A stretch of DNA of 64,000 bases from the NCBI GenBank assembly GCA_015060625.1, contig SUYC01000010.1, positions 62,001 through 126,000 of the forward strand. The letters are read 5' to 3'. This document shows, piece by piece, positions 6,366 to 16,166 of the stretch. The notes below the pieces were generated by a model, which saw nothing but the letters and a program-made list of their open reading frames with translations, was not told the origin of the DNA and did no database searches. The stretch comes from Xylanibacter ruminicola. Its GTDB lineage: Bacteria > Bacteroidota > Bacteroidia > Bacteroidales > Bacteroidaceae. How positions within the stretch are numbered: the stretch's first letter is position 1; each line of letters begins with the position of its first letter. Made by a program: the position numbers and the translations under genes.

Positions 6366-7721
6366 ATGCAAAACCGCGATATAGTAGTGATAGGTGCCGG
6401 ACTGACAGGACTGAGTACGGCTTTTAACCTGAAGAAGATGGGCCGCGATGTGCTGGTGCTTGAAAAGGCAAACCGCATCGGCGGACAGATACATACACAT
6501 CATGAGGATGGGTTTACATTCGAGAGTGGACCCAATACAGGCGTGGTGTCGTTTCCCGAAGTGGCTGAGTTGTTCAGCGACCTGGAGGGGCGCTGCCGGA
6601 TGGAGACGGCACGCGACTCGTCGAAATGCCGCCTGATATGGAAAGGCAGTGCCTTCCATGCCCTGCCTGCCGGCTTGCCTGGTGCCATCACCACACCCCT
6701 GTTTACACTCAAGGACAAGTTCCGCATTCTGGGTGAGCCTTGGCGTAAGAAAGGGACCGACCCTGATGAGCCTGTAGGTGCGCTGGCACAGCGCCGACTG
6801 GGGCGCTCGTTCTACGAGTATGCTGTCGATCCGTTTGTGTCGGGTGTATATGCTGGCGACCCGATGAAGCTCACCACCCGTTATGCACTGCCCAAGTTGT
6901 ATAACCTGGAGGCCAACTATGGCAGTTTTGTGCGTGGCGCCATTGCCAAGGCCAAGGAGCCCAAGAGCGAGCGCGACCGTCTGGCCACCAAAAAGGTGTT
7001 CTCGGCTTATGGCGGTCTGCAGAATCTGGTAGAGGCACTGGCCGAGGGGCTCGACATCGTGACAGGTGCACAGGTCATCACCGTGATGCCCGAGGGCGAT
7101 CACAAGTGGATGATACGCTATAGCAACGGCACCGAAGAGATACATTGCAACCATGTGATTACCACTGTGGGCGCTTATGCCTTGCCTGCCCTGCTGCCCT
7201 TTGTGGCACCCGAGCAGATGGCACCTGTGAGCAAGCTCTACTATGCACCTGTCATCCAGGTGTGCGTGGGCGTCAGAAACACTGGCAGCATCAACTATGC
7301 GGCCTTTGGCGGACTGGTGCCCAGTAAGGAGCAGAAACAGGTGCTGGGCATCCTGTTCCCATCAGCCTGCTTTGTGCAGCGTGCACCCGAGGGTGGCGCA
7401 CTCTACTCCTACTTTATGGGTGGCGCACGCCATACCGACTATCTGCAGAAGAGCGATGCCGAGATACGCTCGATGGTGCGCGACGCTTTCCACAGCATGC
7501 TGAAATATCCAGTAAATGTAGAGCCCGACATGATACGCATCTTCCGTCATGAGCGTGCCATTCCGCAGTATGGCGCCGACAGTGGCGAACGCTTCAAGGC
7601 GGTGGAGGCTATCCAGCAGCAGTACCCAGGACTGATTATCGCCGGTAATCTGCGCGATGGCATCGGTATGGGCCACCGCATTCAGCAGGCTGCCACGATT
7701 GCCAAACTATTTCAAAAATAA
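6366..7721 (+). CDS. hemG: Protoporphyrinogen oxidase, HemY type
   Basis: A 451-residue flavoprotein of the HemG/HemY family (HemY type, not the flavodoxin-like E. coli HemG). The N-terminal FAD motif IVVIGAGLTGLSTAF is followed by VLEKANRIGGQI; the C-terminal RIFRHERAIPQY and the glycine-rich RDGIGMGHRIQQA complete the amine-oxidase fold. It converts protoporphyrinogen IX to protoporphyrin IX after HemN. Family enzymes usually pass electrons to oxygen, so in a presumed anaerobe another acceptor would be needed. It is cotranscribed with hemN (2-base gap). Heme made here could serve the di-heme oxidoredictase and cytochrome c assembly protein at 28.7-31.6 kb. Confidence 0.88.
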   Translation: MQNRDIVVIGAGLTGLSTAFNLKKMGRDVLVLEKANRIGGQIHTHHEDGFTFESGPNTGVVSFPEVAELFSDLEGRCRMETARDSSKCRLIWKGSAFHALPAGLPGAITTPLFTLKDKFRILGEPWRKKGTDPDEPVGALAQRRLGRSFYEYAVDPFVSGVYAGDPMKLTTRYALPKLYNLEANYGSFVRGAIAKAKEPKSERDRLATKKVFSAYGGLQNLVEALAEGLDIVTGAQVITVMPEGDHKWMIRYSNGTEEIHCNHVITTVGAYALPALLPFVAPEQMAPVSKLYYAPVIQVCVGVRNTGSINYAAFGGLVPSKEQKQVLGILFPSACFVQRAPEGGALYSYFMGGARHTDYLQKSDAEIRSMVRDAFHSMLKYPVNVEPDMIRIFRHERAIPQYGADSGERFKAVEAIQQQYPGLIIAGNLRDGIGMGHRIQQAATIAKLFQK

Positions 7722-7766
7722 GATTAAAAACGCAGCCTTAATGATGTCGCGTTAAAAATATTTGAC

Positions 7767-7774
7767 TATCTTTG
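7767..7774 (+). promoter_or_regulatory. -7 element of the nitroreductase gene
   Basis: TATCTTTG 8 bases before the first in-frame ATG (7783). No good TTG lies 20 bases upstream. The short distance points to a very short or absent leader. Confidence 0.5.
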
Positions 7775-7782
7775 TAGCCACA

Positions 7783-8421
7783 ATGACAAAAACAATGGTT
7801 ATGAAGAAAATGAAATTCTTATTAGGTGCTGCGACTGCACTGTTTGTATTAACCGGCTGTTGTAACGACAACAGTAAGACACCGTCGAGTGTTTCGTTCG
7901 ACGAAGTATTAACCACACGCCGAAGTGTGCGTAGCTACGATGCCAGCAAGAAAATATCGGAGGCCGAGGTGCGCGAACTGCTCAAGGCCACCCAAGAGGC
8001 ACCATCGTGGGCCAATCAGCAGCCTTCGAAGTATTACGTGGCCATTGGCGAGGAGAAACTGAAGGCTGCCATGGAGATGATTGGCGCCAACAAAGACCGC
8101 GTGGCCGATGCACCGGTACTGATTGTTTCTACCTTTGAGCGCGGCAAGTCGGGATTCTTCCAGGGACAGGCCACCAACGAGGTTGGCGAAGGCTGGGGAG
8201 CCTATGATAACGGACTGAGCAACTGCTACCTGATTCTGAAGGCACGTGCTATGGGATTCGACACCCTGATTATGGGCATGCGCGATGCCGACAAACTGAG
8301 AGCACTGTTTGCCATACCAGAGAACGAGACCATCATGGCGGTGATTGCCTTAGGCTACAGAAACGAGGAGCCTACACACCCCGATAGAAGAGACCTCGAC
8401 GATATCGTGAAGTTTTTCTAA
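7783..8421 (+). CDS. Nitroreductase-family protein with lipoprotein signal
   Basis: An FMN-dependent nitroreductase-like protein. RRSVRSYDASKKISEAEVRELL and the AxxAPSWANQQP stretch are the flavin-binding N-terminal signature, and the C-terminal VIALGYRNEEP closes the fold. Unusually it begins with a hydrophobic segment ending LTGC, a lipobox, so it is predicted to be exported and lipid-anchored. Three in-frame ATGs (7783, 7795, 7801) follow the -7 box; 7783 is the first compatible with the promoter, and 7801 would give a compact 20-residue signal. The physiological substrate is unknown. Its stop overlaps that of the convergent Lrp-type gene by 4 bases. Confidence 0.82.
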   Translation: MTKTMVMKKMKFLLGAATALFVLTGCCNDNSKTPSSVSFDEVLTTRRSVRSYDASKKISEAEVRELLKATQEAPSWANQQPSKYYVAIGEEKLKAAMEMIGANKDRVADAPVLIVSTFERGKSGFFQGQATNEVGEGWGAYDNGLSNCYLILKARAMGFDTLIMGMRDADKLRALFAIPENETIMAVIALGYRNEEPTHPDRRDLDDIVKFF

Positions 8422-8885
8422 TCAAGCGGTACAGCCGACGACTGCTTCACTTCGCTCATCACAAAGGTACTCTCGATAGAGGCCAGACTCTCTATCTCAC
8501 CCAGTTTGTTGAGCACAAACGCCTGATATTGCTTCATATCGCGCGCGCGTACCTTTAATAAGTAGTCGTAGGCACCCGAGGTGTTGTAGCACTCGGTCAC
8601 TTCGGGCATGCGCTGGATGCGGCGCACAAAAGCGTCGGCTATCTCGTGGTTGATGTGCTTGAGCTTTACATTGCAGAACACCTGCAAACCCAAACCCAAC
8701 TTATCGGGATCGAGAATAGCAACATACTTTTTGATATACCCCTGTCTTTCGAGTCGTTTTTGGCGCTCAAAGACGGGGGTTGGTGTTAAATGAACAGCAT
8801 CGGCCAACTCTTTGGTGGTCAATTTGGCGTTTTTTTGCAGCGTTTTCAATATCTGCAGGTCGGTTTCATCTAATACTTCTGCCAT
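8418..8885 (-). CDS. Lrp/AsnC-family transcriptional regulator
   Basis: A 155-residue regulator. Residues 3-60 form the winged helix-turn-helix (LDETDLQILKTLQKNAKLTT, then LTPTPVFERQKRLERQGYI) and residues 65-150 the RAM effector-binding domain (GAYDYLLKVRARDMKQYQAFV). The ATG at 8885 is preferred over a GTG at 8888. It is divergent from metY, and the two -33 elements are only 5 bases apart, so binding here would affect both genes; an amino acid such as methionine is a reasonable effector by analogy with other Lrp proteins. That is inference from position. Confidence 0.88.
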   Translation of the reverse strand: MAEVLDETDLQILKTLQKNAKLTTKELADAVHLTPTPVFERQKRLERQGYIKKYVAILDPDKLGLGLQVFCNVKLKHINHEIADAFVRRIQRMPEVTECYNTSGAYDYLLKVRARDMKQYQAFVLNKLGEIESLASIESTFVMSEVKQSSAVPLD

Positions 8886-8954
8886 CACTTAGAGATTTAT
8901 TCTGTTTGAGCACTGATTTGAGTGCTTAATCGGAAAGATTTTCTTCCTTGGTTG

Positions 8955-8985
8955 CAAAATTAGGTATATTTTCTGAATTATACAA
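8955..8985 (-). promoter_or_regulatory. Promoter of the Lrp-type regulator
   Basis: Minus-strand TTG (8985-8983), 20 bases and TAATTTTG (8962-8955). Back to back with the metY promoter; the two -33 triplets lie within CAAGAAATTTG. Confidence 0.6.
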
Positions 8986-8990
8986 GAAAT

Positions 8991-9021
8991 TTGGAGGATA
9001 TTTCCAAACTTTGTACCTTTG
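8991..9021 (+). promoter_or_regulatory. metY promoter and likely operator
   Basis: TTG (8991-8993), 20 bases, TACCTTTG (9014-9021). The -33 lies in GAAATTTGGAGGATAT, almost the same as GAAATTTGGAAGATAT at the encapsulin operon promoter. TTTGGA (8990-8995) and TCCAAA (9003-9008) form an inverted repeat. Confidence 0.7.
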
Positions 9022-9074
9022 CACCCAGATAAAGAACAAAAATAAATCACTAAAAAAAAGAAAGGAATCAAGTT

Positions 9075-10367
9075 ATGAGTACAAGTAAGAATTATCGTTT
9101 CGAGACTTTGCAACTGCATGTAGGCCAGGAACAGGCCGACCCCGCTACTGATGCACGTGCCGTGCCCATTTATCAGACCACCAGTTATGTGTTCCACAAT
9201 TCTCAGCACGCTGCCGATCGCTTTGGATTGCGCGATGCAGGTAATATCTACGGTCGCCTGACCAACTCTACACAGGGTGTGTTCGAGGATCGTGTGGCAG
9301 CACTCGAAGGTGGTGTGGCTGGATTGGCAGTGGCCAGCGGTGCAGCCGCTATTACCTACGCACTGCAGAATATTGTGCAGGCAGGCGATCATATCGTGGC
9401 AGCCGACAACCTCTATGGTGGTTCTTACAACCTCATCACCCATACACTGGCCACACAGGGCGTGGGCAACACGATTGTGAACGTGAACGACCTGGCAGCC
9501 CTCGAGGCAGCTATCAAACCCAACACAAAGGTAGTATATGCTGAAACCTTCGGCAATCCTAACAGTGATGTGCTCGACCTTGAGGGTGTGGCTGCTGTGG
9601 CACACAAGCATGGCATCCCATTCATTGTGGATAACACGTTCGGAACACCTTATCTGATTCGTCCGTTGGAGCATGGTGCCGACATCGTGGTGCACTCGGC
9701 CACTAAGTTCCTGGGTGGACACGGTACCTCACTGGGTGGTGTGATTGTGGATGGCGGTAAGTTCGACTGGAAGGCCAATCCCGATAAGTTCCCCACACTG
9801 GCCAAGCCCGATCCTTCGTATCACGGTATCGTGTTTGCCGATGCTGTTGGTGCTGCTGCCTACGTCACCCGTATCCGTGCCGTGCTGCTGCGCGATACCG
9901 GTGCCACACTGTCGCCATTCAATGCCTTTATCCTGCTGCAGGGTGTTGAGACACTGAGTCTGCGCGTAGAGCGCCATGTAGAGAATGCCCTGAAGGTGGT
10001 TGACTTCCTGGCTAACCATCCCAAGGTGGCCAAGGTGAACCATCCAGCCCTGCAGAGCCATCACGACCATGCACTCTATAATAAGTACTTCCCCAATGGT
10101 GGTGCCTCAATCTTCACCTTCGAGATTAAGGGTGGACAGGAAGAGGCCTGGAAGTTTATCGACGCTCTGAAGATCTTCTCACTGCTGGCTAACGTGGCCG
10201 ACGTGAAGAGTCTGGTGATTCATCCATATACCACTACCCACTCTCAGCTTTCGCCTGAGGAGCTGGCCGAACAGCATATCACACCTTCAACCATCCGACT
10301 GAGCATCGGTACGGAGCATATCGATGACATCCTGGAAGACCTGAAACAGGCGTTCGACCAGATTTAA
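9075..10367 (+). CDS. metY: O-acetylhomoserine sulfhydrylase (MetY type)
   Basis: A 430-residue PLP enzyme of the Cys/Met metabolism family. [16 protein letters not shown] carries the PLP lysine (Lys211), [20 protein letters not shown] forms the substrate loop, and the start [27 protein letters not shown] is typical of MetY. It makes homocysteine from O-acetylhomoserine and sulfide or a sulfur-carrier protein thiocarboxylate. In Wolinella, MetY accepts sulfur from the thiocarboxylate carrier HcyS, a precedent for the ThiS/ThiF/JAMM set at 56.6-58.1 kb. A separate PLP enzyme of the same superfamily heads that operon. It has its own terminator (10376-10401). Confidence 0.92.
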   Translation: MSTSKNYRFETLQLHVGQEQADPATDARAVPIYQTTSYVFHNSQHAADRFGLRDAGNIYGRLTNSTQGVFEDRVAALEGGVAGLAVASGAAAITYALQNIVQAGDHIVAADNLYGGSYNLITHTLATQGVGNTIVNVNDLAALEAAIKPNTKVVYAETFGNPNSDVLDLEGVAAVAHKHGIPFIVDNTFGTPYLIRPLEHGADIVVHSATKFLGGHGTSLGGVIVDGGKFDWKANPDKFPTLAKPDPSYHGIVFADAVGAAAYVTRIRAVLLRDTGATLSPFNAFILLQGVETLSLRVERHVENALKVVDFLANHPKVAKVNHPALQSHHDHALYNKYFPNGGASIFTFEIKGGQEEAWKFIDALKIFSLLANVADVKSLVIHPYTTTHSQLSPEELAEQHITPSTIRLSIGTEHIDDILEDLKQAFDQI

Positions 10368-10375
10368 AAACAAGG

Positions 10376-10401
10376 AAACGGGGCTAAAAACCCCGTTTTT
10401 T
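10376..10401 (+). terminator. metY terminator
   Basis: AAACGGGG (10376-10383) pairs with CCCCGTTT (10391-10398) around CTAAAAA, followed by further Ts. Confidence 0.9.
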
Positions 10402-10405
10402 GTTA

Positions 10406-10478
10406 ATATACCAAACGTTTGGTATATAGAATGCCCTACTAAGGGGATTGTGGGATTAAGAAAAAAGTCGTACCTTTG
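10406..10478 (+). promoter_or_regulatory. cysK promoter with a perfect 22-bp palindrome
   Basis: ATATACCAAACG (10406-10417) and its exact complement up to 10427 make a 22-bp perfect palindrome. It is followed by GGTATATAGAATGCC (from 10421), GGGATTGTGGG with the -33 TTG at 10448-10450, 20 bases, and TACCTTTG (10471-10478). The same blocks recur at identical spacing before the 42-54 kb operon. Confidence 0.75.
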
Positions 10479-10547
10479 CACCGTGGTTAATAAAAATCAC
10501 AAAGAGAGAGAATTTTATTTGTTATTAATTTAAATAAGGTAAGGATT

Positions 10548-11495
10548 ATGACTAAAATTGCAAAGCAGCTGACAGAGCTCGTCGGCAACACTCCACTTCT
10601 TGAGCTCAACAAGTATTCACAGGCAAAGGGTCTGGAGACTCCTGTTATTGCCAAGGTAGAATTTTTTAATCCTGGTGGTAGCGTGAAGGATCGTATCGCA
10701 CTGGCGATGATCGAAGACGCTGAAGCCAAAGGTATCTTGAAACCTGGTGCAACCATCATCGAACCCACCAGCGGTAATACGGGCGTAGGACTGGCACTGG
10801 TATCAGCCGTTAAGGGCTACCACTTGATCCTTACCATGCCTGAAACCATGAGTGTTGAGCGCCGTAACCTTGTGAAAGCCTATGGAGCCGAGGTACGACT
10901 CACTTCTGGTAAAGACGGCATGCCAGGTGCCATCCGCGCTGCTGAGGAGCTGCGCGACAGCATTCCTGGAAGTGTGATTCTGCAGCAGTTTGAGAATGCA
11001 GCCAACCCAGCCAAGCACTATGCTACCACTGGTCCTGAAATCTGGCGTGATACCGATGGACAGGTGGATATCTTTATCGGTGGTGTAGGCACAGGCGGTA
11101 CCATCAGCGGTACAGGTAAGTATCTGAAGGAGCAGAATCCTAACGTGAAGATCATCGCCGTAGAGCCTAAGTCGAGCCCTGTATTGAACGGTGGTCAGAG
11201 TGGTCCTCACAAGATTCAGGGTATCGGTGCTGGTTTCATCCCCAAGACCTATGATGCTGCTGTTATCGACGAGGTGTTTGATGTAGAGAACGACGATGCC
11301 ATCCGTACAGGTCGTGAGATTGCCCAGCAGGAAGGTCTGCTGGTAGGTATCTCAGCAGGTGCTGCCCTCTATGCAGCTACCGAGGTGGCTAAGCGTCCTG
11401 AGAATAAGGGTAAGAAGATTGTGGTGCTGCTGCCAGATACGGGTGAGCGTTATCTCTCGACAGTGCTCTACGCTTTCGAAGATTATCCACTTTAA
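10548..11495 (+). CDS. cysK: Cysteine synthase A
   Basis: A 315-residue O-acetylserine sulfhydrylase. [11 protein letters not shown] carries the PLP lysine (Lys47), [10 protein letters not shown] is the substrate-binding loop, [10 protein letters not shown] binds the PLP phosphate and the C-terminal GISAGAAL is conserved. It makes cysteine from O-acetylserine and sulfide in the cytoplasm. It has its own promoter and a bidirectional terminator shared with the convergent DUF4625 gene. The promoter palindrome suggests control by a dimeric regulator that probably also acts on the 42-54 kb operon. Confidence 0.95.
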   Translation: MTKIAKQLTELVGNTPLLELNKYSQAKGLETPVIAKVEFFNPGGSVKDRIALAMIEDAEAKGILKPGATIIEPTSGNTGVGLALVSAVKGYHLILTMPETMSVERRNLVKAYGAEVRLTSGKDGMPGAIRAAEELRDSIPGSVILQQFENAANPAKHYATTGPEIWRDTDGQVDIFIGGVGTGGTISGTGKYLKEQNPNVKIIAVEPKSSPVLNGGQSGPHKIQGIGAGFIPKTYDAAVIDEVFDVENDDAIRTGREIAQQEGLLVGISAGAALYAATEVAKRPENKGKKIVVLLPDTGERYLSTVLYAFEDYPL

Positions 11496-11516
11496 GTTGT
11501 TCATATTAAAAAAAGA

Positions 11517-11551
11517 GAGTGGGTGACCGTTTGGTCATCCACTCACTTTTT
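11517..11551. terminator. Bidirectional terminator between cysK and the DUF4625 gene
   Basis: GAGTGGGTGACC (11517-11528) pairs with GGTCATCCACTC (11533-11544) around GTTT, with A-rich sequence on the left and ACTTTTT on the right, so it can serve both converging genes. Confidence 0.85.
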
Positions 11552-12041
11552 ACTGTATCTTAATTGCTACAGCCTTGAGTTGCTGCCAACCGGCTTTGTC
11601 GGTTAGGCGCACCATGAAATGGTAGTCGCCTGGATCGATGTCGGCAGGTATCTCGATGTCGATGCGGGCATCGTAGCTACGCTGGGCAGCAGGGATGGTA
11701 AAATCCTTGTTATAGACCCAAGGATTAACAGGCGCTTTCTTGTCGGCAGGGGCACACTCTGTGGATGAGGTGCTGTGGGTGTGGTGGTCGAAATTGTTGT
11801 GAATCTCGATGTTAAAGTTGCCGAGTTCGGTATCATCGGTAAACACATAGTGGAACGGTATGGTTTCGCCACGCTGGTAAACCTGACAGTCGATAGGGTT
11901 GGCAGTAATCCCCTGTTCGGTGATGACGGGCTGGGTCATGTCCTTAGGCGCATCGTCATCAGAACTGCTGCAAGATGAGAAACCAAGTGTAGCCACACAA
12001 TCTAGAGCCATCATCAGGCTCAAATAAATATATCTTTTCAT
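11550..12041 (-). CDS. DUF4625-like lipoprotein
   Basis: A 163-residue lipoprotein (lipobox FSSC near residue 24) with an immunoglobulin-like beta-sandwich feel. Features matching DUF4625 are the dual region around IPFHYVFTDDTELGNFNIEIHNNFDHHTHS and the C-terminal GDYHFMVRLTDKAGWQQ. The cluster HNNFDHHTHS could bind a metal. It is the last gene of an operon after a TonB receptor and a Cys/His-rich membrane protein, so it probably acts as a surface or periplasmic accessory in capturing whatever the receptor imports. The substrate is not determined. Confidence 0.65.
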   Translation of the reverse strand: MKRYIYLSLMMALDCVATLGFSSCSSSDDDAPKDMTQPVITEQGITANPIDCQVYQRGETIPFHYVFTDDTELGNFNIEIHNNFDHHTHSTSSTECAPADKKAPVNPWVYNKDFTIPAAQRSYDARIDIEIPADIDPGDYHFMVRLTDKAGWQQLKAVAIKIQ

Positions 12042-12089
12042 AATCTTATAGTCTTTTATTTTTTTAATTTTTTATTTTTTTATTTTTCC

Positions 12090-14180
12090 TCAAAACTCCA
12101 CTCCCACCATCAGCGAGAAGTTGCGACCCAGTTCGGGCACATCTATCAGACGGTAATAGCTGGTGTGGTCGAAGTAGCGCTTGTTGAGCAGGTTGTCGGC
12201 ATGCAAAGCCACTTTCAAGGTGGTATGGCCCAGCTGGTATGCTTTGGCTGCCGAGAAGTTTAAGGTGAAATACCCATCGGTGGGTTTTTCAGGGGGTACA
12301 ATCTCATGTTGCGCACCCACAAAATGGGCGTTCAATCCAACGAAACCTTTGCCTTGACGATCCAAGTGGTATTTGATGCCAGCATCGGCCGACCACGGGG
12401 TGGAGAAGGGGAGCGTGTAGCCTTTCTTCTCGCCTGACTTCTGTTCGGCTTTCAGGTATTCGCCTTTCAGTTCGGCTTCCCAATGTTCGGTCATCAGCCA
12501 GTTGAGCTGAGCCTCTACACCATAGCGCAGCACTTCGGCCTGCGTGTAGTGATACAGCTGCAAGCCCTCGACATACTGTGAGGTAGGACTCAGGTAGATG
12601 TAGTTGGGAAAGTAGTTGATGTAGGGATCAACCTGAATGCACAGCACTTCGTTGTCCCAATGGATGCCAGCATCAATCTGGTACGACTCTTCAGGATCGA
12701 GCGTGGTGTTACCGCGTTCGTAACGGAAGATGTGGTAGTTGATGCCATCTGCACCCAGTTCCTTAGGGATAGGCACGCGGAAGCTCTTGCCGATGTTGAC
12801 TTTGAACACCCACTGACCAAGACTGTAGTTGATACCTGCCGACCAGGTCAAGCTGTTGAAGTTGCGCTTGATATCGGCCGAACGCTGCATGTAGGCCGAG
12901 TCGCCTGCAGCAGTAGGTGTCAGGAACCAGTCGTTATAGCTATGGATGTGCGTGTGTGCATGATCAAAGCGCATGCCGGCATTCAGCTTCAGCTGTTCGC
13001 TCAGGGTCCATTGGTCGAAAGCATAGGCACCTAAGCTCAGCGTTTCGAAGTCGGGGATGATAAAACCCCATCCACCACGACGGTTGTGCTGATACTCGCT
13101 ACTGATGCCTGCACTCAGTTCGTGCTGAGCGCCTAAGGCCAGTTTCATGCCCAGAGCAGCCGTGTAGGTACTCTTGTTGAAACGGCGCTCTAACGGACCG
13201 TCAGGCTCGGGCATATAACCATGACTGACGGGTTCGGAGCGCTCTTCGCGCAGATTATTCTGATAGGCCAGATTGGCTTCGAGCGACAAGCGGTCGTTGC
13301 GCCAGGTGGTGTGACTGAGCACCTTCAAGTGGTTCACCCATTGATAGGGCAGGTCGATATCACGACGCGAATGGTCGTAGTCGATATCGCTGAGTCGCAC
13401 TTCCAGTCCGTGGGCATTGGCAAAGAAGCCGCTTTTCGAGTACGAGTCGGATATGCGCACATCGGTATGGAAATGATAGCCGGCATAGCCTAGCATCACA
13501 CTGCCATCACGTTCCAGTCCGGCTGTATTGCGCAGGCGGCGATCCTTCAGTTTGATGTAATACGAATAATACTGGATGCTGTCGGTGGGCACCTTGTAGT
13601 CGGCATAGTCGATCAGGGTGAGGTTGGCACGGTAGAACCATTTGCCTGAGCGTCCACCCAGTTTGGCCGATACGCCTATCTGCTCGTTGTTAGAACGGCC
13701 GAACAGCTGTACGGTCCCCTCCAACTTCTCGGTGGGGATATGGTTGGAGAAGAGGTTGAGCACACCGCCAATGGCATCGCTGCCATAAAGCAATGCCGCA
13801 GGACCTTTGATCACCTCGGCACGGTCGATGGCAAACTGGTCGATTTCCAGTCCGTGATCATCGCCCCACTGCTGTCCTTCGTGCTTGATACCATCCTCGG
13901 TGACAGCCATGCGGTTGAAGCCGAGACCACGGATAGTGGGTTTCGACTGTCCTGAACCAATGGCCATAGCCTTCACACCTGGCACACCTTCGAGCGTTTG
14001 CATCAGGCTGCCTGCAAAATTCTGTTGCAGATAGTCGTGACTGATCTGCACTGCCGACTGCGATGTGCGCATCTGATAGTCGTGCTGTCGCTGACCGCTC
14101 ACTGTTACACCTTTCAGTGTTACAGTAGTATCGGGCACGGCGCATAACAATGATGCCGCAGCCAATAATAATGTAATCAT
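12090..14180 (-). CDS. TonB-dependent outer membrane receptor
   Basis: A 696-residue receptor. A short signal peptide is followed by a TonB-box-like region (TLKGVTVSGQ), the plug domain (residues 30-140: LEGVPGVKAMAIGSGQ, PTIRGLGFNRMAVTEDG, VIKGPAALLYGSDAIGGV) and a beta-barrel ending in phenylalanine (MVGVEF). The plug contains GDDHGLEID. It lacks the CarboxypepD-like N-terminal domain of SusC proteins, so it resembles metal, heme or cobalamin receptors. The flanking Cys/His-rich protein and His-rich DUF4625 lipoprotein favour a metal or metal complex; zinc or copper are possible but unproven. Confidence 0.85.
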   Translation of the reverse strand: MITLLLAAASLLCAVPDTTVTLKGVTVSGQRQHDYQMRTSQSAVQISHDYLQQNFAGSLMQTLEGVPGVKAMAIGSGQSKPTIRGLGFNRMAVTEDGIKHEGQQWGDDHGLEIDQFAIDRAEVIKGPAALLYGSDAIGGVLNLFSNHIPTEKLEGTVQLFGRSNNEQIGVSAKLGGRSGKWFYRANLTLIDYADYKVPTDSIQYYSYYIKLKDRRLRNTAGLERDGSVMLGYAGYHFHTDVRISDSYSKSGFFANAHGLEVRLSDIDYDHSRRDIDLPYQWVNHLKVLSHTTWRNDRLSLEANLAYQNNLREERSEPVSHGYMPEPDGPLERRFNKSTYTAALGMKLALGAQHELSAGISSEYQHNRRGGWGFIIPDFETLSLGAYAFDQWTLSEQLKLNAGMRFDHAHTHIHSYNDWFLTPTAAGDSAYMQRSADIKRNFNSLTWSAGINYSLGQWVFKVNIGKSFRVPIPKELGADGINYHIFRYERGNTTLDPEESYQIDAGIHWDNEVLCIQVDPYINYFPNYIYLSPTSQYVEGLQLYHYTQAEVLRYGVEAQLNWLMTEHWEAELKGEYLKAEQKSGEKKGYTLPFSTPWSADAGIKYHLDRQGKGFVGLNAHFVGAQHEIVPPEKPTDGYFTLNFSAAKAYQLGHTTLKVALHADNLLNKRYFDHTSYYRLIDVPELGRNFSLMVGVEF

Positions 14181-14217
14181 ATTGGATGTCTTGTTGTTTT
14201 AAAAAATGAGTTGTACC

Positions 14218-14568
14218 CTATTCTTTAAAACAAGCAGGAGGTCCGCGAAGGTAGATGATGCCGCAAGCCGCAGAGGCTAAACGGCTGTGACCAGGAGCAT
14301 ACTGTCGTATGTCCTTGTTGGCTACAGCTGCCACACTCAGTACCACTGCTGCCAGCATGGGTAATGAAAGGAACTGGCACAGCACGCAGTCGTGCGTGAA
14401 ACTGGCCGTGGCTGTCAGATGGCCATGGCAGTTATGGTGCACACAGTCGGTACAGGTGGTGTCGGTAGTTGTTGGCGTTTTGTGAACGTGGATTGCCGAG
14501 AATACCAGTATTGGCAGGAATACTGCCAATAACACATATGCTGATATTTTTCTCCTTATTGCAATCAC
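14218..14568 (-). CDS. Cys/His-rich small membrane protein (DUF6769-like)
   Basis: A 116-residue protein. I start it at a GTG (14568), 5 bases past the -7 element, because the longer open frame runs through the promoter. The N-terminus is one hydrophobic segment (YVLLAVFLPILVFSAIHVH), followed by a metal-ligand-rich stretch (CTDCVHHNCHGH, then HDCVLCQFLSLP) and a second hydrophobic segment. It resembles small Bacteroidota proteins (DUF6769) that sit before TonB receptors. Likely a periplasmic metal binder or sensor in the membrane. It opens the operon with the receptor and DUF4625 lipoprotein. Confidence 0.6.
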   Translation of the reverse strand: MIAIRRKISAYVLLAVFLPILVFSAIHVHKTPTTTDTTCTDCVHHNCHGHLTATASFTHDCVLCQFLSLPMLAAVVLSVAAVANKDIRQYAPGHSRLASAACGIIYLRGPPACFKE

Positions 14569-14573
14569 GGCTG

Positions 14574-14581
14574 CAAAGGTA
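14574..14581 (-). promoter_or_regulatory. -7 element of the metal-type TonB operon
   Basis: Minus-strand TACCTTTG directly before GCAGCC and the GTG start at 14568. No TTG lies 20 bases upstream, so an activator may be needed. The transcript is probably leaderless. Confidence 0.55.
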
Positions 14582-14628
14582 CGAAGATTTTGACAAATAG
14601 ATGCCTTTTTTGCTAAAATTAATAGAAA

Positions 14629-14658
14629 ATGCAGACAAGCTTCACAGCTTATCTGCAT
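14629..14658 (-). terminator. Enolase terminator
   Basis: ATGCAGATAAGCT (minus strand, 14658-14646) pairs with AGCTTGTCTGCAT (14641-14629) with one G-U pair and a 4-base loop, followed by TTTCTATT. Confidence 0.85.
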
Positions 14659-14704
14659 GATTTGTTGTTTTATTATAAATGATTTACTCAAAAAGTTAAT
14701 GCGT

Positions 14705-16118
<1,414 letters not shown>

Positions 16119-16166
16119 GAAAGAACCCTACTATTTAGTGTTAACAATAAGTAGGTATCGTATCTG

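Noticed and set aside
14569..14691. N-terminal extension of the Cys/His-rich membrane protein
   Set aside because: The longer open frame runs through the TACCTTTG promoter and into the enolase terminator region, so it would not be transcribed as coding sequence.
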